64,000 bases of DNA from Idiomarina sp. X4 (GCF_002808045.1 NZ_CP025000.1:1550001-1614000); one strand, 5' to 3'; positions 38,656-47,917 are shown, counted from the stretch's first letter. Notes: a model not told the origin generated them from the letters alone. Numbers and translations: made by a program.

Positions 38656-38661
38656 TATAAT
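38656..38661 (+). promoter_or_regulatory. Perfect -10 hexamer for amgK-murU-djlA
   Basis: TATAAT at 38656-38661 matches the consensus exactly; no good -35 stands at 16-18 bases (TTATTG at 18 is poor). Transcription would start near 38668, downstream of the ATG at 38602 and upstream of the TTG at 38737, which supports the latter as the amgK start. Confidence 0.4.
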
Positions 38662-38736
38662 AAAGCAATTTTGTTTGTTTCGCTATTTGATACACTGCAA
38701 GTTTTACGCGAAGAAAGTATATTTCTGGAGGGCATT

Positions 38737-39738
38737 TTGGAAGATAAACGTGAACTGGCTCTGCAAGCTTGGTGTGAGTTGCAGACTGGCGTAACACAAC
38801 CAACGTTGGAAGTGGTCTCTGGAGACGCTAGTTTCCGCCGGTATTTTCGCGCAACCAATGGACGGGAAAGCCTTATTGCCGTTGACTGCCCTCCTGATAA
38901 AGAGCCGATGGAACCCTTTTTAGCGGTCGCAGAAGCCTATCGCGATGCCGGCGTGACGGTTCCGGAAGTGGTGGCCGCTGACACTGAGCATGGCTTTATG
39001 TTGCAGTCGGACTTTGGTCAAATTCTGTTGCTAAGTAAGCTGCATGAGCGCAATGCACGGCAGTTTTATGGTGATGCGCTAGCTGCGCTGCCTCATATTA
39101 TGGACGTGACTAAAACTCGGTTAGGTACTTTGCCGAAGTTTGACCAGGCGTTACTTGAGCGCGAATTGGGACTTTTCAAAGACTGGTTGTTGGGAACTCA
39201 TTTGAATGTTGAATGGCAGCCCGATGATGAACGAATTTGGACTCGTTTTTGCGACATAATGATAAATAATGCGCTGGCGCAGCCTCAGGTTGGCGTGCAT
39301 CGCGACTACCACTCCAGAAATTTAATGCTGCTGAATGATGATCGAATTGGCATTATTGATTTCCAGGATGCGGTAGTTGGTCCTATTACCTATGACGCAG
39401 TATCACTGCTACGTGACTGCTACATTGAGTGGCCGGATGAATTGGTCGATGAATTAAGTAATACCTTGCGTCAGCGTTTGATAGACAGCAACCGATTAGC
39501 GGCACAAACTGACGAAGCTCAGTGGCAACAGTGGTTTGATTTAATGGGTATGCAACGGCACACCAAGGCGGCAGGAATATTTGCCCGCTTAGCACATCGT
39601 GACAAGAAGCCGGGATACCTGCAGGACGTACCCAGAACTCTGGGGTACCTGGAGCGAATTAGCCAGCGTTACACTGACCTGAATGAATACAACGCCTGGT
39701 TGAATGAACGAGTACTACCGGCGTGGGAGCAACAATGA
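38737..39738 (+). CDS. amgK: N-acetylmuramate/N-acetylglucosamine kinase AmgK
   Basis: Phosphorylates MurNAc (and GlcNAc) at C1 in the MurU recycling pathway. It is an aminoglycoside-phosphotransferase-fold kinase with SGDASFRRYFR near 29, the catalytic VHRDYHSRNLML near 188 and metal-binding IIDFQDAVVGPITYD near 206. I choose TTG at 38737, with GGAGG at 38727-38731 and 5-base spacing, giving 333 residues. The ATG at 38602 would overlap lptD and add 45 residues unlike the family. The stop overlaps the murU ATG. Confidence 0.88.
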   Translation: MEDKRELALQAWCELQTGVTQPTLEVVSGDASFRRYFRATNGRESLIAVDCPPDKEPMEPFLAVAEAYRDAGVTVPEVVAADTEHGFMLQSDFGQILLLSKLHERNARQFYGDALAALPHIMDVTKTRLGTLPKFDQALLERELGLFKDWLLGTHLNVEWQPDDERIWTRFCDIMINNALAQPQVGVHRDYHSRNLMLLNDDRIGIIDFQDAVVGPITYDAVSLLRDCYIEWPDELVDELSNTLRQRLIDSNRLAAQTDEAQWQQWFDLMGMQRHTKAAGIFARLAHRDKKPGYLQDVPRTLGYLERISQRYTDLNEYNAWLNERVLPAWEQQ

Positions 39739-40409
39739 AAGCGATGATTTTAGCGGCTGGTCGCGGGCAGCGCATGCGACCACTCACCGATAATCAACCG
39801 AAACCGTTGTTGTCCGTTGCAGGAAAACCTTTGCTGACCTATCACTTAGAAAAACTTGCCAGCGCTGGTGTTCGTGAAGTGGTGATTAATCATGCCTGGA
39901 AAGGAGAACAAATTGAGCAATTCGTTGGTGACGGCTCAGAGTGGAAGCTACAGGTGTCGTTTTCTCCAGAACCAGAGGGCGGTCTTGAGACCGCTGGCGG
40001 CATTATTCAAGCGTTGCCGTTACTGGGGGATGAACCGTTTTGGGTGATCAATGGCGATATCTGGACGGACTGGGATTATTCTGAACTGCCGAAAGGCCTA
40101 CCGGATGACATGCTGGCGCATCTGGTCATGGTTGATAATCCGCCGCATAACGCGGATGGCGACTTTGGCGTTAAGGATGGCTACCTGACAGAAAAAACGC
40201 AGGATTCGAAAACTTTTGCCGGCATTGGTCTGTACCGAAAAACGTTGTTAGAGCCATACCCTGAAGGGAAGCACCCATTAAAACCATTTTTTGAAAAAGC
40301 GATGGCTGAGCGAAAAGTTCTGGCGTCTGTTATGGGCGGCTTGTGGACCGACGTGGGCACTCCCGAACGGCTGGAGCAACTGAATCAACAAGTAGGAAAA
40401 CAGCAATGA
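39735..40409 (+). CDS. murU: N-acetylmuramate alpha-1-phosphate uridylyltransferase MurU
   Basis: Makes UDP-MurNAc from MurNAc-1-phosphate, bypassing the fosfomycin-sensitive MurA step in recycled material (known from Pseudomonas). The 224-residue nucleotidyltransferase has ILAAGRGQRMRPLTDNQPKP (residues 5-24), the basic signature, a metal Asp in FWVINGDIWTDW near 101 and a final WTDVGTPERL. ATG at 39735 overlaps the amgK TGA. A GTG 12 bases upstream is a less likely start. Sugar preference is inferred from pairing with amgK. Confidence 0.9.
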   Translation: MKAMILAAGRGQRMRPLTDNQPKPLLSVAGKPLLTYHLEKLASAGVREVVINHAWKGEQIEQFVGDGSEWKLQVSFSPEPEGGLETAGGIIQALPLLGDEPFWVINGDIWTDWDYSELPKGLPDDMLAHLVMVDNPPHNADGDFGVKDGYLTEKTQDSKTFAGIGLYRKTLLEPYPEGKHPLKPFFEKAMAERKVLASVMGGLWTDVGTPERLEQLNQQVGKQQ

Positions 40410-41242
40410 TTTGGGGAAAAGTAATAGGCGCGTTGGCTGGGTTTGCTTTTATGAAATGGCCGGGCGCAATTTTAGGTGCGTTGGTCGGGCATTGGTTTGA
40501 CCGTGGTATGGCTCAGGACTTTTCTAAGCGAGGTGCCTGGGGGCGTTTTTTATATGGTGCAGAGAAAGCGGCCGGCGATGCGAATTTCATTTATACCCTA
40601 TTTGCGGTGATGGGGCATGTCGCCAAAGCAAAAGGGCGAGTGACCGAGCGCGATATTGCACAAGCGCAGTATTTAATGCAACAGCTAAAACTGGGCACCG
40701 ATGCGACCAAAGAAGCACAAGATGCCTTTCGTGAAGGCAAAGAAGCTACCTTCCCGTTGCAACAAGTAATGAAAGATTTCAGCGCATCATTTTATGGCAA
40801 CCGAGATGTGCTTCAGCTCTTTATGGAACAGCTGATTGGCCTTGCTCTGAATGATGGCGTACTGGAAAAGGCCGAACATGAAGTACTGGTGGATGTGGCA
40901 AAAGCGCTGGGGTTCACGCGCTTCCAGCTTGACCAATGGTTGATCATGGAAAAGGCGGCGTTTCGTTTTCATCAGCAGCGTCAGCGCAGTCATGCGGGAA
41001 GTGGCGGGCGTCAGTCGTCGACGAAAAGTGATTTAGCAGACGCTTACCAAATATTGGGTGTGACTGAGAAAAACAGCAACGCAGAAATTAAAAAGGCGTA
41101 CCGGAAGTTAATGGCGCGACACCACCCCGATAAGTTAGCGTCGCAGGGGCTTCCCGAAGAGGTGATGAAACAAGCACAGCAAAAAGCGAGAGATATTCAA
41201 GCGGCTTATGAGCAGATAAAAGAGCACAGAAATATTCGCTAA
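40406..41242 (+). CDS. djlA: DnaJ-like membrane co-chaperone DjlA
   Basis: Inner-membrane J-domain protein that stimulates DnaK and in E. coli affects capsule regulation. The ATG at 40406 overlaps the murU stop and gives 278 residues starting MIWGKVIGALAGF. A short N-terminal membrane segment is followed by a TerB-like helical domain (about 55-180), a basic linker and a C-terminal J domain with YQILGVTEKNSNAEIKKAYR and the invariant HPD (residues about 246-248). It converges on the next gene with 3 bases between. Confidence 0.95.
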   Translation: MIWGKVIGALAGFAFMKWPGAILGALVGHWFDRGMAQDFSKRGAWGRFLYGAEKAAGDANFIYTLFAVMGHVAKAKGRVTERDIAQAQYLMQQLKLGTDATKEAQDAFREGKEATFPLQQVMKDFSASFYGNRDVLQLFMEQLIGLALNDGVLEKAEHEVLVDVAKALGFTRFQLDQWLIMEKAAFRFHQQRQRSHAGSGGRQSSTKSDLADAYQILGVTEKNSNAEIKKAYRKLMARHHPDKLASQGLPEEVMKQAQQKARDIQAAYEQIKEHRNIR

Positions 41243-41245
41243 TTA

Positions 41246-42037
41246 TCAGTACCCATGAAACTCCAGCCAGCCTTTAACCGTGGAGCGTAACTCAGCTTGA
41301 CCAGCGTTGCCGGACGTCAGTAGCTGACGTTGCCGGTACGAAACGTGCTGGTATTTGGTGGCGAGCTTTTTGCGCAGTGACCATTGTGCCTCCAGCCAGC
41401 GGTTACTCTCTGCGGCTCGAATGTCCAGAATAGGCAACGGTGACTTGGCAATTCGCTCTGAGAGTGCTTTGTTGAAATGATACTGAGGAATGTAAGCATT
41501 CACTATCACCAGTGCATCCGGCATCATTGATGGTGTTTTTTCGAGTAGTCGCAGCGTTATATCCGCAGTTATCCCCTCTACTACCCAAACGGCAAAGCCA
41601 GGCTGGCTGAGTGTTTCTTCCTGCAATAAGGCGATGCGCTTTTCTAAAGCGATAACTAGCGGTTCGAATACGCTATCGTCTGCGTGCTCGGGAAAATGCG
41701 TGCGCGTCGCCGGTGTTTGCAAATTGTCGGTGCGAATGGTGTTATCGGGCGGTGTTAACGCCCAAGTTGTCCAACCAAAGTCGGGAGCCACTTCATACAA
41801 ATAACTGACGTAAAATGATTGCAAAGGATGATAGTGCCAGTCGGGAATTAGCGTCATTTGTCCACTTTCGAACGCCTGTAAATACTCCTTTTTTAGCACT
41901 AAAAAGCGCGCAGCGTCACCATCCATCAACCAATGCAATTGGTCCTCGGGAAGGTAACGCTGCAAATCGTCCTGTGCATTCAACACAGGAGCAGTGACGA
42001 AAAACAGCAAAAAGGTGATTAGAAAATGACGTTTCAT
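41246..42037 (-). CDS. Exported DUF3530-like protein
   Basis: Function unknown. The 263 residues start with a signal peptide (about 1-21, ending LNA). The middle has an alpha/beta hydrolase-like flavour (WALTPPDNTI, then FAVWVVEGITADITLRLLE near 145), but the usual nucleophile Gly-x-Ser-x-Gly is not seen; VVEGITA sits in its place. I place it tentatively in DUF3530. It lies 46 bases past the rluA stop on the same strand, so it may be the last gene of rapA-rluA. Confidence 0.55.
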   Translation of the reverse strand: MKRHFLITFLLFFVTAPVLNAQDDLQRYLPEDQLHWLMDGDAARFLVLKKEYLQAFESGQMTLIPDWHYHPLQSFYVSYLYEVAPDFGWTTWALTPPDNTIRTDNLQTPATRTHFPEHADDSVFEPLVIALEKRIALLQEETLSQPGFAVWVVEGITADITLRLLEKTPSMMPDALVIVNAYIPQYHFNKALSERIAKSPLPILDIRAAESNRWLEAQWSLRKKLATKYQHVSYRQRQLLTSGNAGQAELRSTVKGWLEFHGY

Positions 42038-42083
42038 AGTTCCAGTATCGGCTTCAGAAACCGGAACTTGATAATAAAAAGAC

Positions 42084-42740
42084 CTAAAAAGGCAGTTGGC
42101 TGGTGAAAGTAACGGTTTGCTCGCTTAAAGGGTGGGTAATGGTCAATGAGTGGGCGTGCAAATGCAGTCGGTCGGTCATATTAAACGCGTCAGCGTGAGC
42201 GTAAAACTTGTCGCCTAAAATGGGGCAACCTAGCGCCTGCATGTGTACGCGAAGCTGGTGAGAACGCCCGGTGTGCGGATAGAGTTCAACCCGTGAATAA
42301 TTTTCATGGGTTGCTAACACGCGGTAACCCGTTGTGCTGTCTTTGCCGGTAACGAAATCCATGTGCTGGCGGGGACGGTTCGGCCAGTCACATGACAGTG
42401 GTAACTCTACCATACCTTGCTGTGCCGGCATTTGTCCCCACACATCTGCAATGTAGGTTTTTTGTGTGGTGCGTTGCTGGAACTGACGACTAATCTGGCT
42501 TTGTGCGAGCCGGGTTTTCGCCAGCAGAATAACGCCCGAGGTCGCCATGTCGAGTCGGTGAACAACCCGAATTTCAGGGAGCACACGCTGCGCTCTTGTG
42601 TATACTGAATCGCGATGTTCAATATGCTTACCGGGCACGCTGAGCAGGCCACTTGGCTTATCAACCACCAATAATTCAGAGTCCTCGTAAATGACGGCTA
42701 AATAAGGCTCTAACGGTGGCTGATAATGCAATAAAGCCAT
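42084..42740 (-). CDS. rluA: Dual-specificity pseudouridine synthase RluA
   Basis: Forms pseudouridine in 23S rRNA (position 746) and at position 32 of some tRNAs. The 218 residues match RluA, the short member without an S4 domain. The catalytic Asp lies in VVHRLDMATSGVILLAK near 59-75, and the PHTGRSHQLRVHM segment near 154 is typical. The start overlaps the rapA stop by one base, and the pair rapA-rluA is conserved in enterics. Confidence 0.94.
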   Translation of the reverse strand: MALLHYQPPLEPYLAVIYEDSELLVVDKPSGLLSVPGKHIEHRDSVYTRAQRVLPEIRVVHRLDMATSGVILLAKTRLAQSQISRQFQQRTTQKTYIADVWGQMPAQQGMVELPLSCDWPNRPRQHMDFVTGKDSTTGYRVLATHENYSRVELYPHTGRSHQLRVHMQALGCPILGDKFYAHADAFNMTDRLHLHAHSLTITHPLSEQTVTFTSQLPF

Positions 42741-45400
42741 CAGTGATTATTCACCAATATACGAATGGCTGTAAGCGATAATTGTGGTTGCTCGGTTGCT
42801 GTCAGTAGGGTCGTCTCGCGCTCTTTTAGCGCCTCAATCTCCGACTCGCGAACGGACGGATTAACGTCTTTCAGTGCTTCCAGGCGTGTGAGCTCTCGTT
42901 GCAGTGTGTCACTGATTTTCGCACGCTGATCGCTTATCAGGCCTTCCTGCCAGCGACGCGCTTGCTCCTGAGCACCGTGTATCAAGTCTTGTGCCGGTCC
43001 GCGTAACTGCTTAAGAATTTGGCGAGCGGTTTTTTTATCAAGGAAACTGGCTTGCTGATCAAGTAACTCTCTGGAGACCTTATCGGATAGCTCTCTGCCT
43101 TGGCTATCTAATAGCAGACGTAGGTTACCTTGCGGGCAAAACTCCTGCACCGCCGTTTTAGCAGGCGCTACTACTGTATTGGTAAAGTCCAGCTCAAGAA
43201 ACCAGGCGCCCGCTGGAATAGCCGTGTTTTTCATTTGCGCAACGCAGGTACTTCCAAAGTCGTCTGAAGACAGAAGCTCTAAAGCGGCCTGAACCATCGG
43301 ATGATCCCAGCTGAGAAAGTCGACATCTTCAAAATTTAATGCAGTAACACGATCGAAAGTGACCGTGATGCCATCTTCCGGCAGGCCAGGGAGTCCTGGA
43401 ATACGCATGTGTTCGCTGGCGCGAATGAACCAACGGTTCTCGTCCAGAACTTCGTTGTTCACACCAAAGCGGTCCCAAAATGCGAGCATAAAGTCCGCAA
43501 CGGTATCAACGTCTGAGTCTGCATTGATATGTTCAATAATGCGCTCAGCTTGTTCAGGCCGACAGGCGTTCATTGCTTGTAGCTTGTCGTGGCCCTGCTT
43601 ATTCAGTTCGCGCCAGGCTTCACTAAGCTCTTGCGTTTGCTGAATGATGTCATCCGACAAGGGCTGATGCTTTTCAAGGGCTGTTTCAATGAAGTTACCA
43701 AAGGCGTCATAGAGTTTACGACCAATGGCATTGCACTGACGAAAGGCGTTCATGCCTTGCTCATACCAGGGCAGTAAAATAGCTTCGTTAGAGCCGGCGT
43801 TGTAGGGCAGGTAAATATCAATTGTATTTTGTTGCCCAATGCGATCTAAACGACCAATGCGCTGCTCAAGTAAGTCCGGGTTGGTGGGCAAGTCGAACAG
43901 AACAAGCTGGCTGACGAACTGAAAGTTACGCCCCTCACTGCCTATTTCAGAGCACAACAATATCGGGCTGCCATCTTCTTCACTGGCAAAAAAGGCGGCA
44001 GAGCGGTCTCGCTCCGTTAATGTCATGCCTTCGTGGAAGGTCGCTGCTTGAACGCCCGCGAGGACACGCAATGCTTCCGATAAATCCAGTACCTGTTCCG
44101 CCGTTTTGCAGATTAATAAAGCTTTGCTGTTGCGATTCTCTTTAATGTGGTTAATGAGCCAATCGACCCGCGGGTCATCCATCCACCAGGGCATGTCTGC
44201 GTCCGGCGTAAATTCAGGCAACTCGATGGCGTGAAAACGACGCTCAGGGAAGCCGCCTATATCGGCACGGCGGTTGCGGAACATAACCCGGCCGGTACCG
44301 TATTTGTCGAGAAGCTCATCAAGCTTTTTATCATCGGTCACAGACTCAGCCTGCTCCGCGAGTTCTTTGTAGTGTTCCTGCTCTTTCAAAAAGGCGTCAT
44401 AGTCACTGAAACGATCAGGATCAAGCAGCTGCAAACGCAAGAAATGGCCTTCGGAGCCTTCTTGCTCAGGCGTTGCGGTTAACAGCAATAAACCCGGAAT
44501 GGATTCGCACAGCGCTTTGACCTGTGCAAACTCGTCAGCGTCCGGCTGCAAGTGGTGCGCTTCGTCAATGACAAGTAAATCGAAATCAGCGTCCGAAAGT
44601 GCGCTTTGCCATTTGGGCTCTTTAATAAAGTCACTACTGACAATAATGTGCTGTTCAGTCAGAAACGGATTGTCGGTATCCTCCGCGGCTTGCTCACAGC
44701 GTTCTTCGTCGAACAGGGTAAAGCTTAAAGCGAAGCGGCGGCGCATCTCGATAAGCCATTGGTGCATGAGCGATTCAGGCACCACGACAAGAACGCGTTG
44801 AGATCGATCCGTCATCAGCCGACGTTTTATGATCATACCGGCTTCAATGGTTTTACCTAAGCCCACTTCATCGGCCAGCAACACCCGCGGGTGGTAGCGA
44901 TCGGCCACCGTTTTAGCAATATAAAGCTGGTGCGGCAGTAATTGGGTACGCACGCCCAACAGCCCGGCAACTTCGCTGTTTTGGTAAGCTGCGAGATGCT
45001 GATTCGCTTCGCAGCGTAACTGATACATATCTAAACGGTCAGATTGCCCGGCTAACAAACGCGTCAATGCCGGATTGTTGTCAATTTGATAGGACAACTG
45101 GGGTTCAGGAACGGTAACCTGTTCCTGCGTGTCTTCGCGTTTGCCATGGTAAGTGACAATACCGGCCGCTTCAGACAACTCTTCAATAATGAAGGTCCAG
45201 CCGTCAGCGTGCTTTCCTTGCTGTCCGTCCTGCAACAGGTAACGGACTAATGGTGCCTCTTGTGCAGCGTATAAGCGCACTTCACCATTAGCAGGAAACA
45301 TGACGGTTATATGGCGTCCCTCTGCTTGTGTGATAAGGCCAAGCCCCATTTCTGTTTCGGTTTCACTGAGATACCGTTGGCCGACTCTAAATTCACTCAC
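42740..45400 (-). CDS. rapA: RNA polymerase-associated helicase RapA
   Basis: Swi2/Snf2-type ATPase that recycles stalled RNA polymerase. Motifs: LADEVGLGKTIEAGMI, DEAHHL, LLTATPEQ, GSEGRNFQF and QRIGRLDRIGQ. I prefer GTG at 45400, where GGGAG at 45412-45408 is 7 bases away and the product begins SEFRVGQRY like E. coli RapA; this gives 886 residues. An ATG at 45436 would add 12. It is shorter than E. coli RapA (968), losing mostly the central lobe between helicase halves. It is divergent from the PIN-PhoH gene. Confidence 0.95.
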   Translation of the reverse strand: MSEFRVGQRYLSETETEMGLGLITQAEGRHITVMFPANGEVRLYAAQEAPLVRYLLQDGQQGKHADGWTFIIEELSEAAGIVTYHGKREDTQEQVTVPEPQLSYQIDNNPALTRLLAGQSDRLDMYQLRCEANQHLAAYQNSEVAGLLGVRTQLLPHQLYIAKTVADRYHPRVLLADEVGLGKTIEAGMIIKRRLMTDRSQRVLVVVPESLMHQWLIEMRRRFALSFTLFDEERCEQAAEDTDNPFLTEQHIIVSSDFIKEPKWQSALSDADFDLLVIDEAHHLQPDADEFAQVKALCESIPGLLLLTATPEQEGSEGHFLRLQLLDPDRFSDYDAFLKEQEHYKELAEQAESVTDDKKLDELLDKYGTGRVMFRNRRADIGGFPERRFHAIELPEFTPDADMPWWMDDPRVDWLINHIKENRNSKALLICKTAEQVLDLSEALRVLAGVQAATFHEGMTLTERDRSAAFFASEEDGSPILLCSEIGSEGRNFQFVSQLVLFDLPTNPDLLEQRIGRLDRIGQQNTIDIYLPYNAGSNEAILLPWYEQGMNAFRQCNAIGRKLYDAFGNFIETALEKHQPLSDDIIQQTQELSEAWRELNKQGHDKLQAMNACRPEQAERIIEHINADSDVDTVADFMLAFWDRFGVNNEVLDENRWFIRASEHMRIPGLPGLPEDGITVTFDRVTALNFEDVDFLSWDHPMVQAALELLSSDDFGSTCVAQMKNTAIPAGAWFLELDFTNTVVAPAKTAVQEFCPQGNLRLLLDSQGRELSDKVSRELLDQQASFLDKKTARQILKQLRGPAQDLIHGAQEQARRWQEGLISDQRAKISDTLQRELTRLEALKDVNPSVRESEIEALKERETTLLTATEQPQLSLTAIRILVNNH

Positions 45401-45489
45401 TGCAGAACTCCCAATCGCTTTATTTAAGGGCGGCAATGGTACTGAATTCGCCGAAAAATTCCGAGAAAAAATTTCTCTCTGTCACTATT

Positions 45490-45518
45490 TTGTCATTAAT
45501 TTTAGACTAAGCTGTAAT
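45490..45518 (+). promoter_or_regulatory. Sigma70 promoter for the PIN-PhoH gene
   Basis: TTGTCA at 45490-45495 and TGTAAT at 45513-45518 are 17 bases apart, each matching 5 of 6 consensus positions. The start of transcription would be near 45525, giving a leader of about 23 bases with AAGG at 45535-45538. Confidence 0.65.
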
Positions 45519-45547
45519 TAAACAATAACGACAAAAGGTAAACGCCT

Positions 45548-46936
45548 ATGTCTGAAAATAAAGCGGGTAAATATTTCATCCTCGATACCAACATTCTGCT
45601 GCATGACCCCCTTGCTTTCCTTAACTTTGAAGAACACAGCGTCATTATTCCCATGGTGGTTCTCGAAGAGCTCGACAAAATTAAAGACCGAAATAAAGAC
45701 GTTAGCCGAGAGGCCCGGGTTGCCATTCGTTCTTTAGAGGAAGCGTTAAAAGAGGCTCGGCCGGATGAAATTATTGATGGGGTAAAACTCAGTCGCATGC
45801 ACGGAGAGCACAACGCTCAAGGAACGTTGGCAATATTCCCGGACTATCAGCTCGAGCAAAATGAATCGGTGCTGTCTTTGTCCGAGAACGATCACCGCAT
45901 TATTCAGGCGGCGCTGGAAATTCAGAAGGATAAAGCACCGGCGGCGGTGGTGTTGGTCACCAAAGACATCAATATGCGACTGAAAGCCAAAGGCGCAGGC
46001 ATGAAGTATGTTGAAGATTACCGCACTGACCAGCTTATTGACGATATACGCCTGTTGACCAAAGGCTTTTACAAATTCGAGGGGGACTTCTGGTCGCAGG
46101 TTGGTGAAGTTGAAACGCATCAGGAAGGTCGTGACGCTTATCACACGGTGGGACGGGAGTTGCTGCCGCAGATATTTGCTAACGAATACATTATTGACGA
46201 GACCAATCATTTTGCCGCACGGGTGGATAGTTACGACAATGACTCCGTGACGCTGATGGACTTGGGCGTTGAGCGCCTGATGTCTTACGACGCCTGGGGA
46301 GTACGTCCCAAAAATATTTATCAGGCAATGGCGCTGCACGCGTTGCTTGATACGCACATGGATATGGTCGTGCTGACCGGTCCGGCAGGCAGTGGTAAGA
46401 CGTTTTTAGCGCTTTCTGCGGCGCTACAAATGGTGGTAGAGCAGGGCATTTATGAAAAGATTATCGTGACCCGTAATACGCCGGAAATAGCTGAGTCGAT
46501 AGGTTACTTGCCGGGTACGGAAGAAGAAAAAATGGCGCCCTGGCTGTCGGCGATTACAGACTCGCTGGAAGCTCTGCATAAGCATGACGAAAGTATGGAA
46601 TCGAGCCTGAGCTACATTATGAAAAAAGCGAACATTCAGTTTAAGTCGTTGAATTTTATGCGTGGCCGCAGTATTCAAAATGCCATTGTCATTTTGGATG
46701 AAGCACAAAACTTAACTGCTTCACAGCTTAAAACACTAATCACTCGCTGTGGGGAGAACACTAAATTGATTGTATCGGGAAACCTGGCGCAAATAGACAG
46801 CTATTACCTAACGGCGGTGACGTCGGGACTTACGTACATTGTGGAGCGTTTTAAAGACTACCCGGGCAGTGCCACCATTAATCTAAATGGCGTTGTTCGT
46901 AGTTCACTTGCGCAATTTGCAGAAGAGCATTTATAG
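45548..46936 (+). CDS. PIN domain-PhoH ATPase fusion (PhoH2 type)
   Basis: Predicted RNase-helicase. The 462 residues have an N-terminal PIN domain (about 8-150) with FILDTNILLHDP, VVLEELDKI, SENDHRII and VTKDINMRLKA supplying acidic residues, then a PhoH ATPase domain (about 245-460) with Walker A TGPAGSGKTFLAL near 276, VTRNTPEIAESIGYLPGT and Walker B IVILDEAQNLT near 380. Related PhoH2 proteins cleave RNA in an ATP-dependent way in mycobacteria. Here no antitoxin-like small gene precedes it, so a toxin role is not supported. Confidence 0.88.
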   Translation: MSENKAGKYFILDTNILLHDPLAFLNFEEHSVIIPMVVLEELDKIKDRNKDVSREARVAIRSLEEALKEARPDEIIDGVKLSRMHGEHNAQGTLAIFPDYQLEQNESVLSLSENDHRIIQAALEIQKDKAPAAVVLVTKDINMRLKAKGAGMKYVEDYRTDQLIDDIRLLTKGFYKFEGDFWSQVGEVETHQEGRDAYHTVGRELLPQIFANEYIIDETNHFAARVDSYDNDSVTLMDLGVERLMSYDAWGVRPKNIYQAMALHALLDTHMDMVVLTGPAGSGKTFLALSAALQMVVEQGIYEKIIVTRNTPEIAESIGYLPGTEEEKMAPWLSAITDSLEALHKHDESMESSLSYIMKKANIQFKSLNFMRGRSIQNAIVILDEAQNLTASQLKTLITRCGENTKLIVSGNLAQIDSYYLTAVTSGLTYIVERFKDYPGSATINLNGVVRSSLAQFAEEHL

Positions 46937-46948
46937 CCCAGAAAAACT

Positions 46949-47917
46949 TTAGTTGACCGGTTTTACGGTGTACTGACCGGTATGAATGTGAAATTCGGTT
47001 TCCTCACTGACGGTTCCCGCTGGCATAGCGGCGGGGCCGGTTACATCAACCAAAACGTATTGAATACCATCGTGCTCAATGGTGGTGTCACTGTCACGTT
47101 TACTCATATTAATGCCAAAAACGGCGTGGTCGGGCAGGTAAATAATGGCCATCTGAGCGTTGTTAATGATGTTGCGCATAATGGCTGTCATTAACGTGAC
47201 TTTGCTGTCACAGTCGCCCTGATTGTAGTAAATCAGTTGGTTCGGTGGCACGAAACCATCGCCTCGGCTATCAAGTTTGCTGCTTAAGTCATTATATGGA
47301 ATATGCTGTAAAAAGCTGGTTACGTAGTTGATGTAGTTGCGTTGGGTGTTGTTACCCAATTGCTCGCCAATCGCATTGATGAGCGGCTTAATAACGGACG
47401 CCATTTCACCGGCTATAGCGGCATGATCAGGAATAATTCCCTGTTGTCCGGGCGGTAGGGAGATAGTTTCGTAGAAATTGGAGTCCAGATAATCTACCCA
47501 ACGTTCATTGTAATATTCGCGCAGCCGCTGCTTGTATTGCTCAAGCTGAGCTTGTTGCTCCCGACTTCTGGCTTTACTGGTTATCAGCTCAACACTTTGC
47601 TGGCGGGGTGTTAATTTGGCTTGAATGCCACGCCATTGTTGCTGACGAATGTATCGGTTGAGCTGTCGGCTTAATTCGCGCTGGCTTCGTTCAAGATTAA
47701 ATCCTCGATAACGCTTTAATGGAGCCAGAAAGTCGTTCTTATCGGCGGAGAACTCGATAGTGTTTTGATTGCCGTCGAAGTCGTCCCAGTGATACGAAAA
47801 GTGAAGCTGATTGTCTTGTTCATTGAGTTGAAAAAAAGACTGGGCAAAGCTGCTAATGGGGAATAGCAGCAGAAATACAAAAGAAAGCCAGACAAACGCA
47901 TCATTATGAGGTGTCAC
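46949..47917 (-). CDS. Exported transglutaminase-like protein, family not recognised
   Basis: A 322-residue protein with a signal peptide (about 8-25, LLLFPISSFAQS). The C-terminal half has a candidate cysteine-protease/transglutaminase triad: Cys in NQGDCDSKVTLM near 235, His in LPDHAVFGI near 263 and Asp in YVLVDVTGP near 289. The middle is a charged Gln/Arg-rich helical stretch. The start is GTG at 47917 with AGGA upstream. It follows the 96-residue gene by 20 bases. I do not recognise the family; a periplasmic peptidase or transglutaminase-fold protein is inferred only from the triad. Confidence 0.7.
   Translation of the reverse strand: MTPHNDAFVWLSFVFLLLFPISSFAQSFFQLNEQDNQLHFSYHWDDFDGNQNTIEFSADKNDFLAPLKRYRGFNLERSQRELSRQLNRYIRQQQWRGIQAKLTPRQQSVELITSKARSREQQAQLEQYKQRLREYYNERWVDYLDSNFYETISLPPGQQGIIPDHAAIAGEMASVIKPLINAIGEQLGNNTQRNYINYVTSFLQHIPYNDLSSKLDSRGDGFVPPNQLIYYNQGDCDSKVTLMTAIMRNIINNAQMAIIYLPDHAVFGINMSKRDSDTTIEHDGIQYVLVDVTGPAAMPAGTVSEETEFHIHTGQYTVKPVN

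Noticed and set aside
38602..38736. ATG start for amgK at 38602
   Set aside because: It overlaps lptD, precedes the likely -10 element, and the added 45 residues are unlike kinases of this family.
45461..45479. A-rich palindrome (GAGAAA and TTTCTC) upstream of the PIN-PhoH promoter
   Set aside because: Low-complexity AT-rich stem that could arise by chance; no partner site seen.
45746..46357. Reverse-strand open frame of 203 codons opposite the PIN-PhoH gene
   Set aside because: Composition has no domain signal, it lies wholly inside a well-supported gene, and no Shine-Dalgarno precedes it.
46937..46985. Repeated GACCGGT at the convergent end of the PIN-PhoH gene
   Set aside because: Only a 6-base self-complementary word with no T-run; too weak to call a terminator.
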